From: Nocardioides cavernae
GTDB lineage: Bacteria; Actinomycetota; Actinomycetes; Propionibacteriales; Nocardioidaceae
Direction of reading: 5' to 3'
Assembly (NCBI RefSeq): GCF_013410035.1
Contig: NZ_JACCBW010000007.1
Location: 1-64,000 of the forward strand
DNA length: 64,000 bases
The position numbers and the translations under genes are program-made. Each line of letters begins with the position of its first letter. Position 1 is the first letter of the stretch. The notes below the pieces were generated by a model. That model ran no database searches and was not told the DNA's origin. It saw nothing but the letters and a program-made list of their open reading frames with translations. Positions 8,779-17,892 of the stretch are shown piece by piece.

Positions 8779-9233
8779 CTGATGGGGACGCCGCTCTCCT
8801 CGAGGAACTGCGAGACATGTGGACCACCTACGACCCTCCGCCGCCGGACCTGGTGGCGACGATGATCGCCGCCGTCGCGGCCGCCGAGCTCGACGACGAG
8901 TGGGAGATGCTCGTGCTGATGCGCGACTCGGCCGACGGTCCCGTCGCCCAGGTGCGCGGGCTCGGCACGTCGCGGATCCTCTACTTCACCGCGGCCGAGG
9001 GCTGGTCCCTCGACGCCGAGCTCGACGAGGGCCAGGTGCGCGGGCAGCTGCTCGACCTCGACGGTGACATGGGGGCCGTCGAGATCGTGGTGGAGACCTC
9101 CCACGGCCAGACCTGGGAGACCACGCTCGACGACTACGGCTTCTTCGCCATCAGCGCCGAGCCGACGGGGTCGCTCCGCTTCACCGTGCGTCGCGACGGG
9201 CACTCGGCCACCAGCCGGTGGGTCGAGCTCTGA
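8775..9233 (+). CDS. Small beta-rich partner protein of the sigma/CHAT locus, function unknown
   Basis: A 152-aa protein translated from ATG 8775, which overlaps the sigma stop by 4 nt and has a strong AAAGGAGG ribosome binding site (8761-8767). Residues 1-45 are acidic and helical, with a DPPPPDLV turn typical of short sigma-linked partners. Residues 50-152 alternate hydrophobic strands, and the last 60 (GQLLDLDGDMG to FTVRRDG) look like a transthyretin/carboxypeptidase-regulatory-like beta sandwich. It has no transmembrane helix, no signal peptide and no cysteine-based zinc motif. It could be an atypical anti-sigma factor or an adaptor or substrate for the two neighbouring proteases. I do not recognise a named family. 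Confidence 0.75.
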   Translation: MTDGDAALLEELRDMWTTYDPPPPDLVATMIAAVAAAELDDEWEMLVLMRDSADGPVAQVRGLGTSRILYFTAAEGWSLDAELDEGQVRGQLLDLDGDMGAVEIVVETSHGQTWETTLDDYGFFAISAEPTGSLRFTVRRDGHSATSRWVEL

Positions 9234-9251
9234 GCCTGCCGGCCGTGCCGG

Positions 9252-10523
9252 TCAGGCCCCGGGCAGGGGCAGCTCGAGGTGCGGGCCGACCAGCGGGTCG
9301 GAGTCGCGTACGGCCCGCGCGAGCACCGCGTCGCGGGCGTCGGTCGCCGAGCAGCCGGTCTCGCTGATCTCGCGGGCGATCATGCCCGCGACGACGGGGG
9401 CCGCGAAGGACGTGCCGCTCCAGCGCGCCATGCCCGTGGAGAAGACCCGGACGTCGCCCTTGTTCGGCGTCTCGTGGCACACGAACGTCCCGTCGGGATA
9501 GGCGTTCACGAGGTTGCGGCCGACGGTGTAGACATCGGCCGAGACGCCGTAGTTGGAGAACTCCGACACCCGTCCGTCGCGGTCGAGCGAGCCCACGCCG
9601 ACCGCCCACCGGAACGCCGCGGGCCAGAACGGCGCGGCCCAGGAGTCGTTGCCGGCGGCGGCCACGAGGACGCAGTCCGCGCCCTTGAGGTGCTTGCGGT
9701 GGAACCGCGCGAAGGCCTTGGACGGCAGGTCCCGGCGGGTGCGGCACCCGGCCGAGAGGTTGATGACCTGCGGGTCGTGCCGCATCGCCTCGACGAGCTG
9801 GCCCACGATCTCCGACTCCAGGATGCCCCCGCCGCCGACGCCGCCGACGGCGAAGCCCTCGACCCACACGTCGGTCCTCGGTGCCACGCACCGCACCACG
9901 CCGGCGATGAAGGTGCCGTGACCGGCGTAGGGGCGCAGGTCGGGACGGTTGTCCTCGTCGTCGCCCTCCACGCCCTTCAGCCAGGGCGTACGCCCGTCGG
10001 ACCCCGACGCCGGGTTCCAGCCGGTGTCCACCACGACGACGCTGACCCGGCGGCCCTCGTCCTGCGGCTGGACGGCGGGCCACGGCTCGGCGAGACCGGT
10101 CTCCTCGGGCTCGGTCGCGGGGCAGGTCTGACCGCCACCACCGGGGCTGACGTGCACCCAGTGGTCGGGCGTGGCGACCCCGTGGCGGAGCCCGCCGGCC
10201 TCGAGCAGGTCGAGCACGTCGGGCACGCTCTCGCCGCCGGCACGCTCGGGAAGGACGTAGCGCACCAGCTCGCCGTCGAGCAGGCGCACGTCGTCGCGGC
10301 GCGGCGGCTCGCCCAGCACGCCCTTGTCGAGGCGGTCCACCGCGGCCTCGAACTCCTCGACGTCCTCGATCTCCACGAGCACGTGGTCGGGGTGGTAGAG
10401 GTAGGTGAAGTCCGCGGGGGCCTCGGTGTCCCAGGCCACCTGCCCCCGGTTGGCCTCGTTGAGGTCACGGAGCTGGTCCGTGCTGCGTCGTCGCTTGTCG
10501 TCGCCGATCTTCCAGTCGCCCAT
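9252..10523 (-). CDS. Subtilisin-like serine protease (S8 family), no signal peptide
   Basis: A 423-aa protein with a complete catalytic triad: D166 (VVVVDTGWN), H202 (GHGTFIAG) and S372 (SGTSFAAPVVAG). The oxyanion-hole asparagine is N292 (AAGND). The ~150-residue N-terminal region has no secretion signal and carries an EVEEFEAAVDRL-like helical part, so the enzyme probably acts in the cytoplasm. It converges with the sigma/partner pair (18-nt gap) and diverges from the TPR-CHAT gene (81 bp between starts). ATG 10523 is preceded by TAGCGT with a 6-nt spacer, so the mRNA is probably leaderless. A likely role is regulated proteolysis in the same module as the CHAT protease; the substrate is unknown. 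Confidence 0.88.
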   Translation of the reverse strand: MGDWKIGDDKRRRSTDQLRDLNEANRGQVAWDTEAPADFTYLYHPDHVLVEIEDVEEFEAAVDRLDKGVLGEPPRRDDVRLLDGELVRYVLPERAGGESVPDVLDLLEAGGLRHGVATPDHWVHVSPGGGGQTCPATEPEETGLAEPWPAVQPQDEGRRVSVVVVDTGWNPASGSDGRTPWLKGVEGDDEDNRPDLRPYAGHGTFIAGVVRCVAPRTDVWVEGFAVGGVGGGGILESEIVGQLVEAMRHDPQVINLSAGCRTRRDLPSKAFARFHRKHLKGADCVLVAAAGNDSWAAPFWPAAFRWAVGVGSLDRDGRVSEFSNYGVSADVYTVGRNLVNAYPDGTFVCHETPNKGDVRVFSTGMARWSGTSFAAPVVAGMIAREISETGCSATDARDAVLARAVRDSDPLVGPHLELPLPGA

Positions 10524-10529
10524 GGCCCG

Positions 10530-10535
10530 ACGCTA
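10530..10535 (-). promoter_or_regulatory. -10 hexamer TAGCGT for leaderless S8 protease gene
   Basis: TAGCGT on the minus strand, 6 nt before ATG 10523, with no Shine-Dalgarno. It lies in the 81-bp region shared with the divergent CHAT gene. Confidence 0.5.
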
Positions 10536-10604
10536 TCGGGACGCGGGGCCCCGGAGCCACGGAATCGGGCGCGGATCGCCTGGGGGATCGGCAAGGATGG
10601 CGCG

Positions 10605-13190
10605 GTGGACCGGGCCGAGGCGGATGAGCTGCTGCGCACGCTCTTCACCGACCCGGCCGCCGCCCGGGCGCGCGCGGCCGCCGAGCTCGTCCCCGACCCC
10701 GACCCCCATGTCGCCTCGGTCGGCCACCAGGTCGTCGCGATCGTGCTGCGCGACCTGGGGCACCCCGAGGACGCGCTGGCCCACCTGGGTGAGGCCCTGC
10801 GGCTCGCCCGACGCACGGACGACGGCGAACGGGCCGGCGACGTCCGCGCGACCCTCGGCGCGACGCTCGCCCGGGTCGGGCGGGTCCGCGAGGGCATGCG
10901 CGAGCTCGACCGTGCCGCCGAGGGCCTGACGGGCCTCCCGCTCGCGCGGCTGCTCGTGCGGCGTGCCCAGGTGCTGGGCTACCTCCTGGCGCGCTACGAG
11001 GACAGCATGGTCGACCTGCGTCGTGCGGTGGGCGTGTGCGAGCGCGAGGGCGACCTCGTGTGGAAGGCGCGTGCGATCAACCTGATGGGGCTGGCGCACG
11101 TGGCGCTCGGCGAGCTCGCCGAGGCGAGCGTCGCGTTCGAGGAGTTCGGACGCCTCTCGGCGGCGGAGGGCAACGCCTCGGCGGTGGCGACGTCCGTGCA
11201 CAACCTCGGGTGGGTGGCCCAGGTCGGCGACGACCTGCCGCTCGCGCTCGCCCGCTACGCCGAGGCCAGTGACCTGTTCGCGAGCATCGGGCAGACCAGC
11301 ACCGACCTGGTCACGGACTGGTGCCGGGCCTACCTCGCCGGGGGACTGGCCGCCGACGCGACGGCCGTCGCCGAGCAGGCCCTGGCCGCACGCCCCCTGC
11401 TCCCACCCGAGCGCGCCGACGTGCTCGTCTCGCTCGCCGACGCCGCGCTCGCGGCCGGGTCCGACGCCCGTGCCGCCGACGCGGCCGAGGAGGCGTCGGC
11501 GCTGCTGCGCGTGCAGGGTCGTGCCCAGGCTCGCGTGCGTGCCGACCTGCTCGCGCTGACCGCCCGCTCGCGGATGGGTGGGCAACGGGCGCCACTGCTC
11601 CGCAGGGCCGAGCGTCTCGTCGTGGCTGCGCGGTCGACGGCAGCCCCCGAGCTCCCGCAGGTGCTGCTCCTCGCGGCCAGGGTCGCGCGGTCGGTGCGCT
11701 CGCAGCGCGCCGCACGGCTCGCCGCGGACTGGTCCGGGCAGGCGTCGGCCTCGACCTCCGCCGCGACGGCGAACGATCGCGCTCTCGGCTGGCTCGCCGC
11801 GGCGTGGCTGGGCGCGAGTGCCGGGGACGCCGCGGCCACGCTGCGTGCCTGCGACCGGGGACTCACCGAGCTCGACGAGCACCGGGCCACGTTCGGGAGC
11901 CAGGAGCTGCGCGCGCTGTCGTCCGGGCACGGAGCCGAGCTCGCCGAGCTCGGCACCCGCACCGCGCTCGAGTCCGGTGACGCGCGACGGCTCCTGCGCT
12001 GGTCCGAGCGCTGGCGCGCCACGGCCCTGTCAGTTCCCTCCGCCTTCGGCGGTCACGACGCGGCCACGACGGCGGATCTCGCCGCCCTGCGGGTCCAGCA
12101 GCAACGGATCGCCGAGGCGCGGGCCGAGGGTGCTCCGACCGACCGGCTCCAGGCACGCGCCTCCCGGCTCGAGCAGGACGTGCGCCGCAGGCTGCTGCAC
12201 GCCCGTGGGTCCGGACGGGCCGTGGACGTCCTCGACGTCGGCGCGCTGCTCGAGGCCCTGGCCGAGGACGACACGGTCCTCGTCGAGCTCGCGGAGATCG
12301 ACGGGGTCCTGCACGCGCTCGTCGCGGGCGGCGGCCGCGTACGGCACCGCGTCGTGGGCAGCGCGGAGGCCGCGGCGCGGGCGGTCGACTTCGCCCTCTT
12401 CATGCTGCGCCAGGCGGCGCGCGGTCGGCGCGCGCAGCTCGACGTGGCCGGGGCGCGCCTGCAGGACGCGCTCGTGGGCCCGGCGCTCGACGGGGTCCCC
12501 GGGGCGAGGGTCGTCGTGTCAGCGACCTCGGCGCTGCAGGGCGTGCCGTGGGGGCTGCTGCCCGGCCTGGCAGACCGGGCGTTCACCAGCACGCCGTCGG
12601 CACGGCTGTGGCTGCGCGCCCGGGCCGCCGCCGCCGAGGACGACCGGCGCGTGCTGCTCGTCGGCCCGGGGCTCGGCAGCGGTGGGGCGGAGGTGCCCGC
12701 CGTCGCCGCCGAGGACCCGGACGCCGAGGTCATCGACGGGTCCGACGCGACCGTGGCGGCCTCCCTCGCCGCGCTCGACGGCGCCGCGCTGGCCCACGTC
12801 GCCGCGCACGGCCACTTCCGCGAGGACAGCCCGCTGTTCTCCTCGCTCACGCTGGCGGACGGACCCCTGCTCGTGCACGACCTCCAGCGCCTGGAGCGGC
12901 CCCCGCACCGGGTGGTGCTCTCGGCGTGCGAGTCCGGGGTCATGCAGCCCGTCGGGGACCAGGAGCTGCTCGGCCTCTCGGCGGCACTGCTGTCCATGGG
13001 GACCGCGGGCGTGGTCTCCAGCCTCGCGGAGGTGGACGACGAGGCCACCGTCGAGGTGATGGTGGCCCTGCACGCACGGCTGCGCGAGGGCGGCGGGCTC
13101 GGTGACGCGCTGCTCGCCGCCCGGCGGGCCGCCGCCGGCAGCCCGGTCCTCGCGGCGACCGCGGCGTCCTTCACCGTCCTCGGGGTCTGA
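10605..13190 (+). CDS. TPR-CHAT protease (caspase-like, HetF-associated)
   Basis: An 861-aa protein from GTG 10605, with AAGGA (10593-10597) 7 nt upstream. Residues 1 to about 530 are alpha-helical TPR-like repeats with many A-x-x-A-L pairs. A coiled-coil/linker lies at about 490-560. The C-terminal ~290 residues form a CHAT domain, a clan CD cysteine peptidase related to caspases. The catalytic pair is visible as AAHGHF (H735) and LSACESG (C775), followed by the typical [18 protein letters not shown] helix. It has no signal peptide or transmembrane helix. CHAT domains elsewhere act in type III-E CRISPR (TPR-CHAT) and in NTPase-linked conflict or cell-death systems. Here it faces a subtilisin-like protease and lies close to a sigma factor. 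A longer frame back to 9279 is antisense to the protease gene and rejected. Confidence 0.9.
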   Translation: MDRAEADELLRTLFTDPAAARARAAAELVPDPDPHVASVGHQVVAIVLRDLGHPEDALAHLGEALRLARRTDDGERAGDVRATLGATLARVGRVREGMRELDRAAEGLTGLPLARLLVRRAQVLGYLLARYEDSMVDLRRAVGVCEREGDLVWKARAINLMGLAHVALGELAEASVAFEEFGRLSAAEGNASAVATSVHNLGWVAQVGDDLPLALARYAEASDLFASIGQTSTDLVTDWCRAYLAGGLAADATAVAEQALAARPLLPPERADVLVSLADAALAAGSDARAADAAEEASALLRVQGRAQARVRADLLALTARSRMGGQRAPLLRRAERLVVAARSTAAPELPQVLLLAARVARSVRSQRAARLAADWSGQASASTSAATANDRALGWLAAAWLGASAGDAAATLRACDRGLTELDEHRATFGSQELRALSSGHGAELAELGTRTALESGDARRLLRWSERWRATALSVPSAFGGHDAATTADLAALRVQQQRIAEARAEGAPTDRLQARASRLEQDVRRRLLHARGSGRAVDVLDVGALLEALAEDDTVLVELAEIDGVLHALVAGGGRVRHRVVGSAEAAARAVDFALFMLRQAARGRRAQLDVAGARLQDALVGPALDGVPGARVVVSATSALQGVPWGLLPGLADRAFTSTPSARLWLRARAAAAEDDRRVLLVGPGLGSGGAEVPAVAAEDPDAEVIDGSDATVAASLAALDGAALAHVAAHGHFREDSPLFSSLTLADGPLLVHDLQRLERPPHRVVLSACESGVMQPVGDQELLGLSAALLSMGTAGVVSSLAEVDDEATVEVMVALHARLREGGGLGDALLAARRAAAGSPVLAATAASFTVLGV

Positions 13191-13239
13191 CGCACCGCGC
13201 ACGGGCGAATCTGGTTCGCGGTCCTCGGAGGCCCACACC

Positions 13240-13245
13240 TATCCT
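13240..13245 (+). promoter_or_regulatory. -10 hexamer TATCCT for leaderless proS
   Basis: TATCCT with a 7-nt spacer to ATG 13253. This supports 13253 over the in-frame ATG at 13274. Confidence 0.5.
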
Positions 13246-13252
13246 TGCGCCC

Positions 13253-15046
13253 ATGACTGGCCGCATCCTCCGCATGTCGACCCTGTTCGTGCGCACCCTG
13301 CGCGACGACCCCAACGACGCCGAGGTGCCGAGCCACAGGCTGCTGGTCCGTGCCGGCTACATCCGCCGCAACGCGCCGGGCATCTACACCTGGCTGCCGC
13401 TCGGCCTGCGCGTGCTGCGCCGCATCGAGAACATCATCCGCGAGGAGATGGACGACATGGGCGCCCAGGAGCTGTCGTTCCCCGCGCTGCTGCCCAAGGA
13501 GCCCTACGAGGCGACCAACCGGTGGACCGAGTACGGCCCCAACATCTTCCGGCTCCAGGACCGCAAGGGCGCCGACTACCTGCTCGGCCCCACGCACGAG
13601 GAGATGTTCACCCTCGTGGTGAAGGACCTCTACTCGTCCTACAAGGACCTGCCCCTCTCGATCTACCAGATCCAGACCAAGTACCGCGACGAGGCGCGTC
13701 CCCGCGCCGGCCTGCTGCGCGGGCGCGAGTTCGTGATGAAGGACTCCTACTCCTTCGACGTCACCGACGCCGGGCTCGAGGAGTCCTACCAGAAGCACCG
13801 CGACGCCTACATCCGCATCTTCGACCGGCTCGGCTTCGAGTACGTCATCGTCAAGGCGACCTCCGGCGCGATGGGCGGCTCGGCGAGCGAGGAGTTCCTC
13901 GCCAAGGCCGAGGTCGGCGAGGACACCTACGTCCGCTGCACCCACTGCGACTACGCCGCCAACGTCGAGGCGGTGGCCGTACGCGCGCCCGCAGCGGTGT
14001 CGACGGCGTCCGACAACTGGGGCGACGCGCCGGCCGCGCACGCCGAGGACACGCCCGACACCCCGACCATCGACTCGCTCGTCGACCACCTCAACGAGGC
14101 GTACCCCCGCGACGACCGTCCCTGGGCGGCCGGCGACACCCTCAAGAACGTCCTGGTCGTGCTCAAGCACCCCGACGGCACCCGCGAGCCCCTCGCCATC
14201 GGCGTCCCCGGCGACCGCGAGGTCGACCAGAAGCGCCTCGAGGGCCAGCTCGAGCCGATCGAGGTGGAGGCGATGGACGAGGCCGAGCTCGCGAAGCACC
14301 CGGCGCTGGTGAAGGGCTACATCGGTCCCGAGGTGCTCGGGGAGGAGTCGAAGTCCGGCATCCGCTTCCTGGTGGACCCCCGCATCGCCGAGGGCACCCG
14401 CTGGGTCACCGGCGCCAACGTCCCCGGCTCCCACGTCATCGACATGGTCGTCGGTCGCGACTTCACCCCCGACGGGACCATCGAGGCCGCCGACGTCCGC
14501 GACGGCGACGCCTGCCCCAACTGCGACGAGGGCACGCTCGAGTCGGCCCGCGGGGTCGAGATGGGCCACATCTTCCAGCTCGGCCGCAAGTACGCCGAGG
14601 CGCTGGGGCTGCAGGTGCTCGACGAGAACGGCAAGCTGGTCACCGTCACGATGGGCTCCTACGGCATCGGTCCGTCGCGCGCGGTGGCCGCGATCGCCGA
14701 GGGCACCCTCGACGAGATCGGCCTGTGCTGGCCGCGCAACGTGGCGCCCGCCGACGTCCACGTCGTCGCCGCCGGCAAGGACGAGGCGATCGCCGCCGCG
14801 GCCGAGCAGCTCGCCCAGGACCTCAAGGCCGCCGGTCTCGAGGTGCTCCTCGACGACCGCACCGGCAAGGTCAGCCCGGGCGTGAAGTTCAAGGACGCCG
14901 AGCTCATCGGCGTCCCGACGATCGTCACCGTGGGCCGGGGCCTCGCCGACGGCAACGTCGAGGTCCGCGACCGTGCCTCCGGTGAGCGCGAGGACGTCGC
15001 CGTCGGAGCCGCCGTCGCGCGGATCACCGACATCGTCCGCTCCTGA
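13253..15046 (+). CDS. proS: Prolyl-tRNA synthetase (bacterial type with editing domain)
   Basis: Charges tRNA-Pro. The 597-aa class II synthetase has motif 2 ([19 protein letters not shown]), motif 3 near [11 protein letters not shown], and a C-terminal anticodon-binding domain (about 490-597). The central insertion (about 225-400) is the YbaK-like editing domain that removes mischarged alanine, so this is the prokaryote-type ProRS. The ATG at 13253 sits 7 nt after a TATCCT hexamer. It is monocistronic, and the convergent DUF4439-like gene ends 269 nt away behind a large inverted repeat. Confidence 0.97.
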   Translation: MTGRILRMSTLFVRTLRDDPNDAEVPSHRLLVRAGYIRRNAPGIYTWLPLGLRVLRRIENIIREEMDDMGAQELSFPALLPKEPYEATNRWTEYGPNIFRLQDRKGADYLLGPTHEEMFTLVVKDLYSSYKDLPLSIYQIQTKYRDEARPRAGLLRGREFVMKDSYSFDVTDAGLEESYQKHRDAYIRIFDRLGFEYVIVKATSGAMGGSASEEFLAKAEVGEDTYVRCTHCDYAANVEAVAVRAPAAVSTASDNWGDAPAAHAEDTPDTPTIDSLVDHLNEAYPRDDRPWAAGDTLKNVLVVLKHPDGTREPLAIGVPGDREVDQKRLEGQLEPIEVEAMDEAELAKHPALVKGYIGPEVLGEESKSGIRFLVDPRIAEGTRWVTGANVPGSHVIDMVVGRDFTPDGTIEAADVRDGDACPNCDEGTLESARGVEMGHIFQLGRKYAEALGLQVLDENGKLVTVTMGSYGIGPSRAVAAIAEGTLDEIGLCWPRNVAPADVHVVAAGKDEAIAAAAEQLAQDLKAAGLEVLLDDRTGKVSPGVKFKDAELIGVPTIVTVGRGLADGNVEVRDRASGEREDVAVGAAVARITDIVRS

Positions 15047-15193
15047 GGGGGCTCGGTACTGCAAGTTTGTGCGGTGCAGGAACATGCAAGTCCGATCCAC
15101 TTTCCACCGCATCGGAACGAATGCATGATTGTGCATGTCGCCGGGACCACCCCCACAGGCCCCGCGGCACAGGGTGATGCTGACCAACCCCAT

Positions 15194-15264
15194 GAGCGGT
15201 CCGCGTCCTCGGCCTTTGGGAGAGATCTCGGGACTTTCCCAAAGGTTGGGGCCGCGGGCCGCTC
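15194..15264. terminator. Large imperfect inverted repeat between proS and the convergent gene
   Basis: Arms 15194-15221 and 15237-15264 are 28 nt each. They are complementary at 23 positions, with two more G-U wobbles, around a 15-nt loop. Lying between two convergent genes, it probably works as a bidirectional terminator. The rest of 15047-15193 is unusually A+T-rich for this window, with several TGCA-containing words (TGCAAGT at two places, GCATG at two places) and no supportable gene. Confidence 0.55.
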
Positions 15265-15315
15265 TCAGCATGTCCGGACACGCGGACGTCGCGGCCGTCC
15301 CGGCCGCCGCACCGC

Positions 15316-15744
15316 TCAGCCCAGCTCGGGTGCCCCCGGCCACGTCACGGGCTCGGCGCCCTGCGTGACCTGCCAGGTCGCCGACCAGACCGCCTCGGTG
15401 AGCGCCCACTCGCGCACGTCTCCCGAGGACCGGGCGACCAGGGCGAGGAGGACCTCGGCGCTGGTGGCCTCGAGGTCGAGCGCGGCCTGCACGACCTGCG
15501 CCGGGCGCCGCACCGGGCCGGGCAGGGCGTACGCCACCTCGGCCGCCACGGGCGTACCCCCCGCGTCCACGACCATGAGGCGCAGCTGGTCGCGGCGGGC
15601 ACGGTGGCGCCGGTAGGCCGTGGTGAGTGCGTCGTACGTCGCCGGTGTCGCGGCCTGGGAGGTGCGCGCTCCGAGGACGCCGTAGGTGTAGACGGCCGCG
15701 TGCTCGTCGGCCAGCGTCGCCTGCAGGGCGTCGAGGACCGTCAC
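15316..15744 (-). CDS. Ferritin-like DUF4439-type protein
   Basis: A 142-aa helical protein starting at GTG 15744 (LDALQATLADEHAAVYTYGVLG). The spacing of acidic and histidine residues in helix 1 (E-H-A-x-x-Y) and the helical hairpins fit the ferritin-like DUF4439 family, which actinobacteria carry beside rimP/nusA. Its GTG overlaps the stop of the preceding lipoprotein gene by 4 nt (GTGA). No complete set of metal ligands can be assigned by eye, and the function is unknown. Confidence 0.75.
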   Translation of the reverse strand: MTVLDALQATLADEHAAVYTYGVLGARTSQAATPATYDALTTAYRRHRARRDQLRLMVVDAGGTPVAAEVAYALPGPVRRPAQVVQAALDLEATSAEVLLALVARSSGDVREWALTEAVWSATWQVTQGAEPVTWPGAPELG

Positions 15745-16235
15745 GCGCGGGCTCCGTCGGCCAGGGCGGCGGCGTGCTGGGCGGTGGAGGCCACGATGCT
15801 CGCGAGCACGCGGGCCAGGTCGCCGCTCGCGGCGTCCACGCACCCGCGCCGGACCTCGCGCAGGAGGCGCTGCTCCGCGCGACGGACGGCGGCGAGCGCG
15901 GCCGGGGCCGTGACGACGGGCGGCGCGGACGGCGTCGTCGCGGCGTCCGGCACCGCGCCGAGGAGGACGTCGAGGTGGGCGGCGTGCGCGGTCGCGAGCG
16001 GCTCGAGCCGTGGGGTGAGGTCCGGGGCCGACAGGGTCGCGGCCTCGATGACCGACCGGGAGAGCACGAGCGCGGCGACGACGGAGGCGACGAGGGCCGA
16101 GTCCTCCGGCGGGGGAGCGGTGGCGGGGGCGGCGCCGTCGCGGGCGGGTGGATCGATGTCGCAGCCGGCCAGCAGGACGGGTGTCACGAGCGCGGTGCCG
16201 ACGGCCGTACGGCGGGTCAGCGGGCGTCCGGGCAC
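15741..16235 (-). CDS. Predicted lipoprotein, partner of the DUF4439-like protein
   Basis: A 164-aa Ala-rich helical protein. The N-terminus RPLTRRTAVGTALVTPVLLAGC is a signal peptide with a twin-arginine-like RR and a lipobox ending at C25, so the mature protein is membrane-anchored outside the cell. The C-terminal part also resembles four-helix ferritin-like proteins (AEQRLLREVRRGC, STAQHAAAL). GTG 16235 has TAGGGT 6 nt upstream. It is divergent from rimP and co-transcribed with the cytosolic DUF4439-like gene. The biological role is unknown. Confidence 0.78.
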   Translation of the reverse strand: MPGRPLTRRTAVGTALVTPVLLAGCDIDPPARDGAAPATAPPPEDSALVASVVAALVLSRSVIEAATLSAPDLTPRLEPLATAHAAHLDVLLGAVPDAATTPSAPPVVTAPAALAAVRRAEQRLLREVRRGCVDAASGDLARVLASIVASTAQHAAALADGARA

Positions 16236-16241
16236 CCCACG

Positions 16242-16247
16242 ACCCTA
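16242..16247 (-). promoter_or_regulatory. -10 hexamer TAGGGT for leaderless lipoprotein gene
   Basis: TAGGGT on the minus strand, exactly 6 nt before GTG 16235. Confidence 0.5.
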
Positions 16248-16309
16248 CCCAGTGCCGGGGTCGGTCCGGACCGGTCGGCCGGGGATGTCGACGCGCTGGA
16301 GCCGGCGGC

Positions 16310-16315
16310 TAGGGT
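16310..16315 (+). promoter_or_regulatory. -10 hexamer TAGGGT of the rimP-nusA-rnpM operon
   Basis: TAGGGT 36 nt before the rimP ATG. Here a normal leader with a strong AAGGAGG Shine-Dalgarno (16335-16341) follows, in contrast to the leaderless genes nearby. Confidence 0.45.
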
Positions 16316-16351
16316 GTTCACTCGACAACTGCACAAGGAGGTCGGATCCAC

Positions 16352-16846
16352 ATGAGCCCAGCCCACCAGGACACCACCCGGGACCGCATCGAAGCGGAGC
16401 TGGTCGACCCCTTGCGCGTGATGGACCTCGACGTCGAAGCCGTCGAGATCACCCCGGCCGGCAAGCGTCGCGTGCTGCGGGTGGCCGTCGACAAGGACGG
16501 CGGGGTGACCCTCGACGACGTCGCCGACGCGACGCGCGAGGTCAACCGCGTGCTCGACGAGTCCGACGTGATGGGCGAGCAGCCCTACACGCTCGAGGTG
16601 ACCTCCCGCGGCGTCGACCGGCCGCTCACGCTGCCGCGCCACTGGCGCCGCAACCAGGACCGGCTGGTCAAGGCCAGCCTCCGTGACGGCTCGAGCCTCA
16701 CCGGACGGGTCCTGTCCTCGACGGAGGAGGCGGTGACCCTCGACGTCTCCGGGCAGCGGCGGGAGGTCGCGTACGCCGACGTGACGAAGGCGCTCGTGCA
16801 GATCGAGTTCAACCGCAAGGCCGACACGGACGAGAAGGACGACTGA
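16352..16846 (+). CDS. rimP: Ribosome maturation factor RimP
   Basis: Needed for 30S subunit maturation. The 164-aa protein has the two-domain RimP pattern: N-terminal [22 protein letters not shown], central [17 protein letters not shown] (the family signature) and a C-terminal SH3-like barrel. It has a strong AAGGAGG ribosome binding site. The stop overlaps the nusA start by 1 nt (TGATG), making a translationally coupled rimP-nusA pair, as is general in bacteria. Confidence 0.95.
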   Translation: MSPAHQDTTRDRIEAELVDPLRVMDLDVEAVEITPAGKRRVLRVAVDKDGGVTLDDVADATREVNRVLDESDVMGEQPYTLEVTSRGVDRPLTLPRHWRRNQDRLVKASLRDGSSLTGRVLSSTEEAVTLDVSGQRREVAYADVTKALVQIEFNRKADTDEKDD

Positions 16847-17823
16847 TGGACATCGACCTGAGCATCCTGCGCATGCTGGAGCGGGAGAAGGAGATCTCCT
16901 TCGAGGTGCTGGCCGAGGCCATCGAGCAGGCCCTGCTGACCGCCTACCAGCGCGCCACCGAGTCCCAGCACCCCGCGCGCGTCGAGCTCGACCGCAAGAC
17001 CGGGCACGTCACCGTGTGGGCGCGCGAGGTCGACGACGAGGGCACCGCGGGCCCGGAGTACGACGACACGCCCCAGGGCTTCGGCCGCATCGCCGCGACG
17101 ACCGCGAAGCAGGTCATGCTGCAGCGCCTGCGCGACGCCGAGGACGAGATCCGGTTCGGCGAGTTCGCCGGCAAGGAGGGCGACATCATCTCCGGGATCA
17201 TCCAGCAGGGACGCAACCCCGACGACGTGATGGTCGACCTCGGCAAGCTCGAGGCGCTGCTGCCCGTCAGCGAGCGGGTCCCGGGGGAGAAGTACGTCCA
17301 CGGCGAGCGCATCAAGTGCCTCGTGACCTCGGTCCGCAAGGGCATGCGGGGTCCGCAGATCACCCTGTCGCGCTCCCACCCGACCCTGGTCAAGAAGCTC
17401 TTCGCCCTCGAGGTCCCCGAGATCGCCGACGGCACGGTCGAGGTGGCCGCCATCGCGCGCGAGGCCGGCCACCGCACCAAGATCGCCGTCCACTCCACCG
17501 TCCCCGGGGTCAACGCCAAGGGCGCCTGCATCGGTCCGATGGGCCAGCGGGTGCGCAACGTGATGGTCGAGCTGCACGGGGAGAAGATCGACATCGTCGA
17601 CTGGGCCGAGGACCCGGCCGAGCTGGTCGCCCACGCCCTGTCGCCGGCTCGGGTGAACTCGGTCGAGATCGTCGACCTCGCTGCGCGGTCGTGCCGCGTC
17701 GTCGTCCCGGACTTCCAGCTCTCCCTCGCCATCGGCAAGGAGGGCCAGAACGCCCGGCTCGCCGCGCGGCTGACGGGCTGGCGCATCGACATCCGTTCGG
17801 ACGAGGCGCCCGCCCCGCAGTAA
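16846..17823 (+). CDS. nusA: Transcription termination/antitermination factor NusA
   Basis: Binds RNA polymerase and nascent RNA to control pausing, termination and antitermination. The 325-aa protein is the short actinobacterial form: N-terminal domain (1-125), S1 domain (about 125-200, [22 protein letters not shown]), then two KH domains (about 215-325) with [14 protein letters not shown] and [18 protein letters not shown]. It lacks the C-terminal acidic repeats of proteobacterial NusA. It lies between rimP and the rnpM gene. Confidence 0.97.
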   Translation: MDIDLSILRMLEREKEISFEVLAEAIEQALLTAYQRATESQHPARVELDRKTGHVTVWAREVDDEGTAGPEYDDTPQGFGRIAATTAKQVMLQRLRDAEDEIRFGEFAGKEGDIISGIIQQGRNPDDVMVDLGKLEALLPVSERVPGEKYVHGERIKCLVTSVRKGMRGPQITLSRSHPTLVKKLFALEVPEIADGTVEVAAIAREAGHRTKIAVHSTVPGVNAKGACIGPMGQRVRNVMVELHGEKIDIVDWAEDPAELVAHALSPARVNSVEIVDLAARSCRVVVPDFQLSLAIGKEGQNARLAARLTGWRIDIRSDEAPAPQ

Positions 17824-17878
17824 GGAGCGGGCGAGCCGCCGGTGCCCGCCCAGTTAGTGGACAGGTGGCCTCACCGGC

Positions 17879-17884
17879 TATTGT
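17879..17884 (+). promoter_or_regulatory. -10 hexamer TATTGT before rnpM
   Basis: TATTGT ends 8 nt before GTG 17893. The spacer contains GAGGA, so the start may use either a leaderless or a very short-leader mode. Confidence 0.4.
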
Positions 17885-17892
17885 TGAGGACA

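Noticed and set aside
9279-10604. In-frame extension of the CHAT gene by 442 codons
   Set aside because: It is antisense to the subtilisin-like protease gene with its intact catalytic triad, has no protein-like composition (His/Arg/Gly-rich), and a proper start with ribosome binding site lies at 10605.
12053-15409. Open frame of over 1,100 codons on the minus strand
   Set aside because: It is a shadow of the CHAT gene and proS, produced by high third-position GC. Its composition is Asp/Val/Leu/Gly-rich with no domain.
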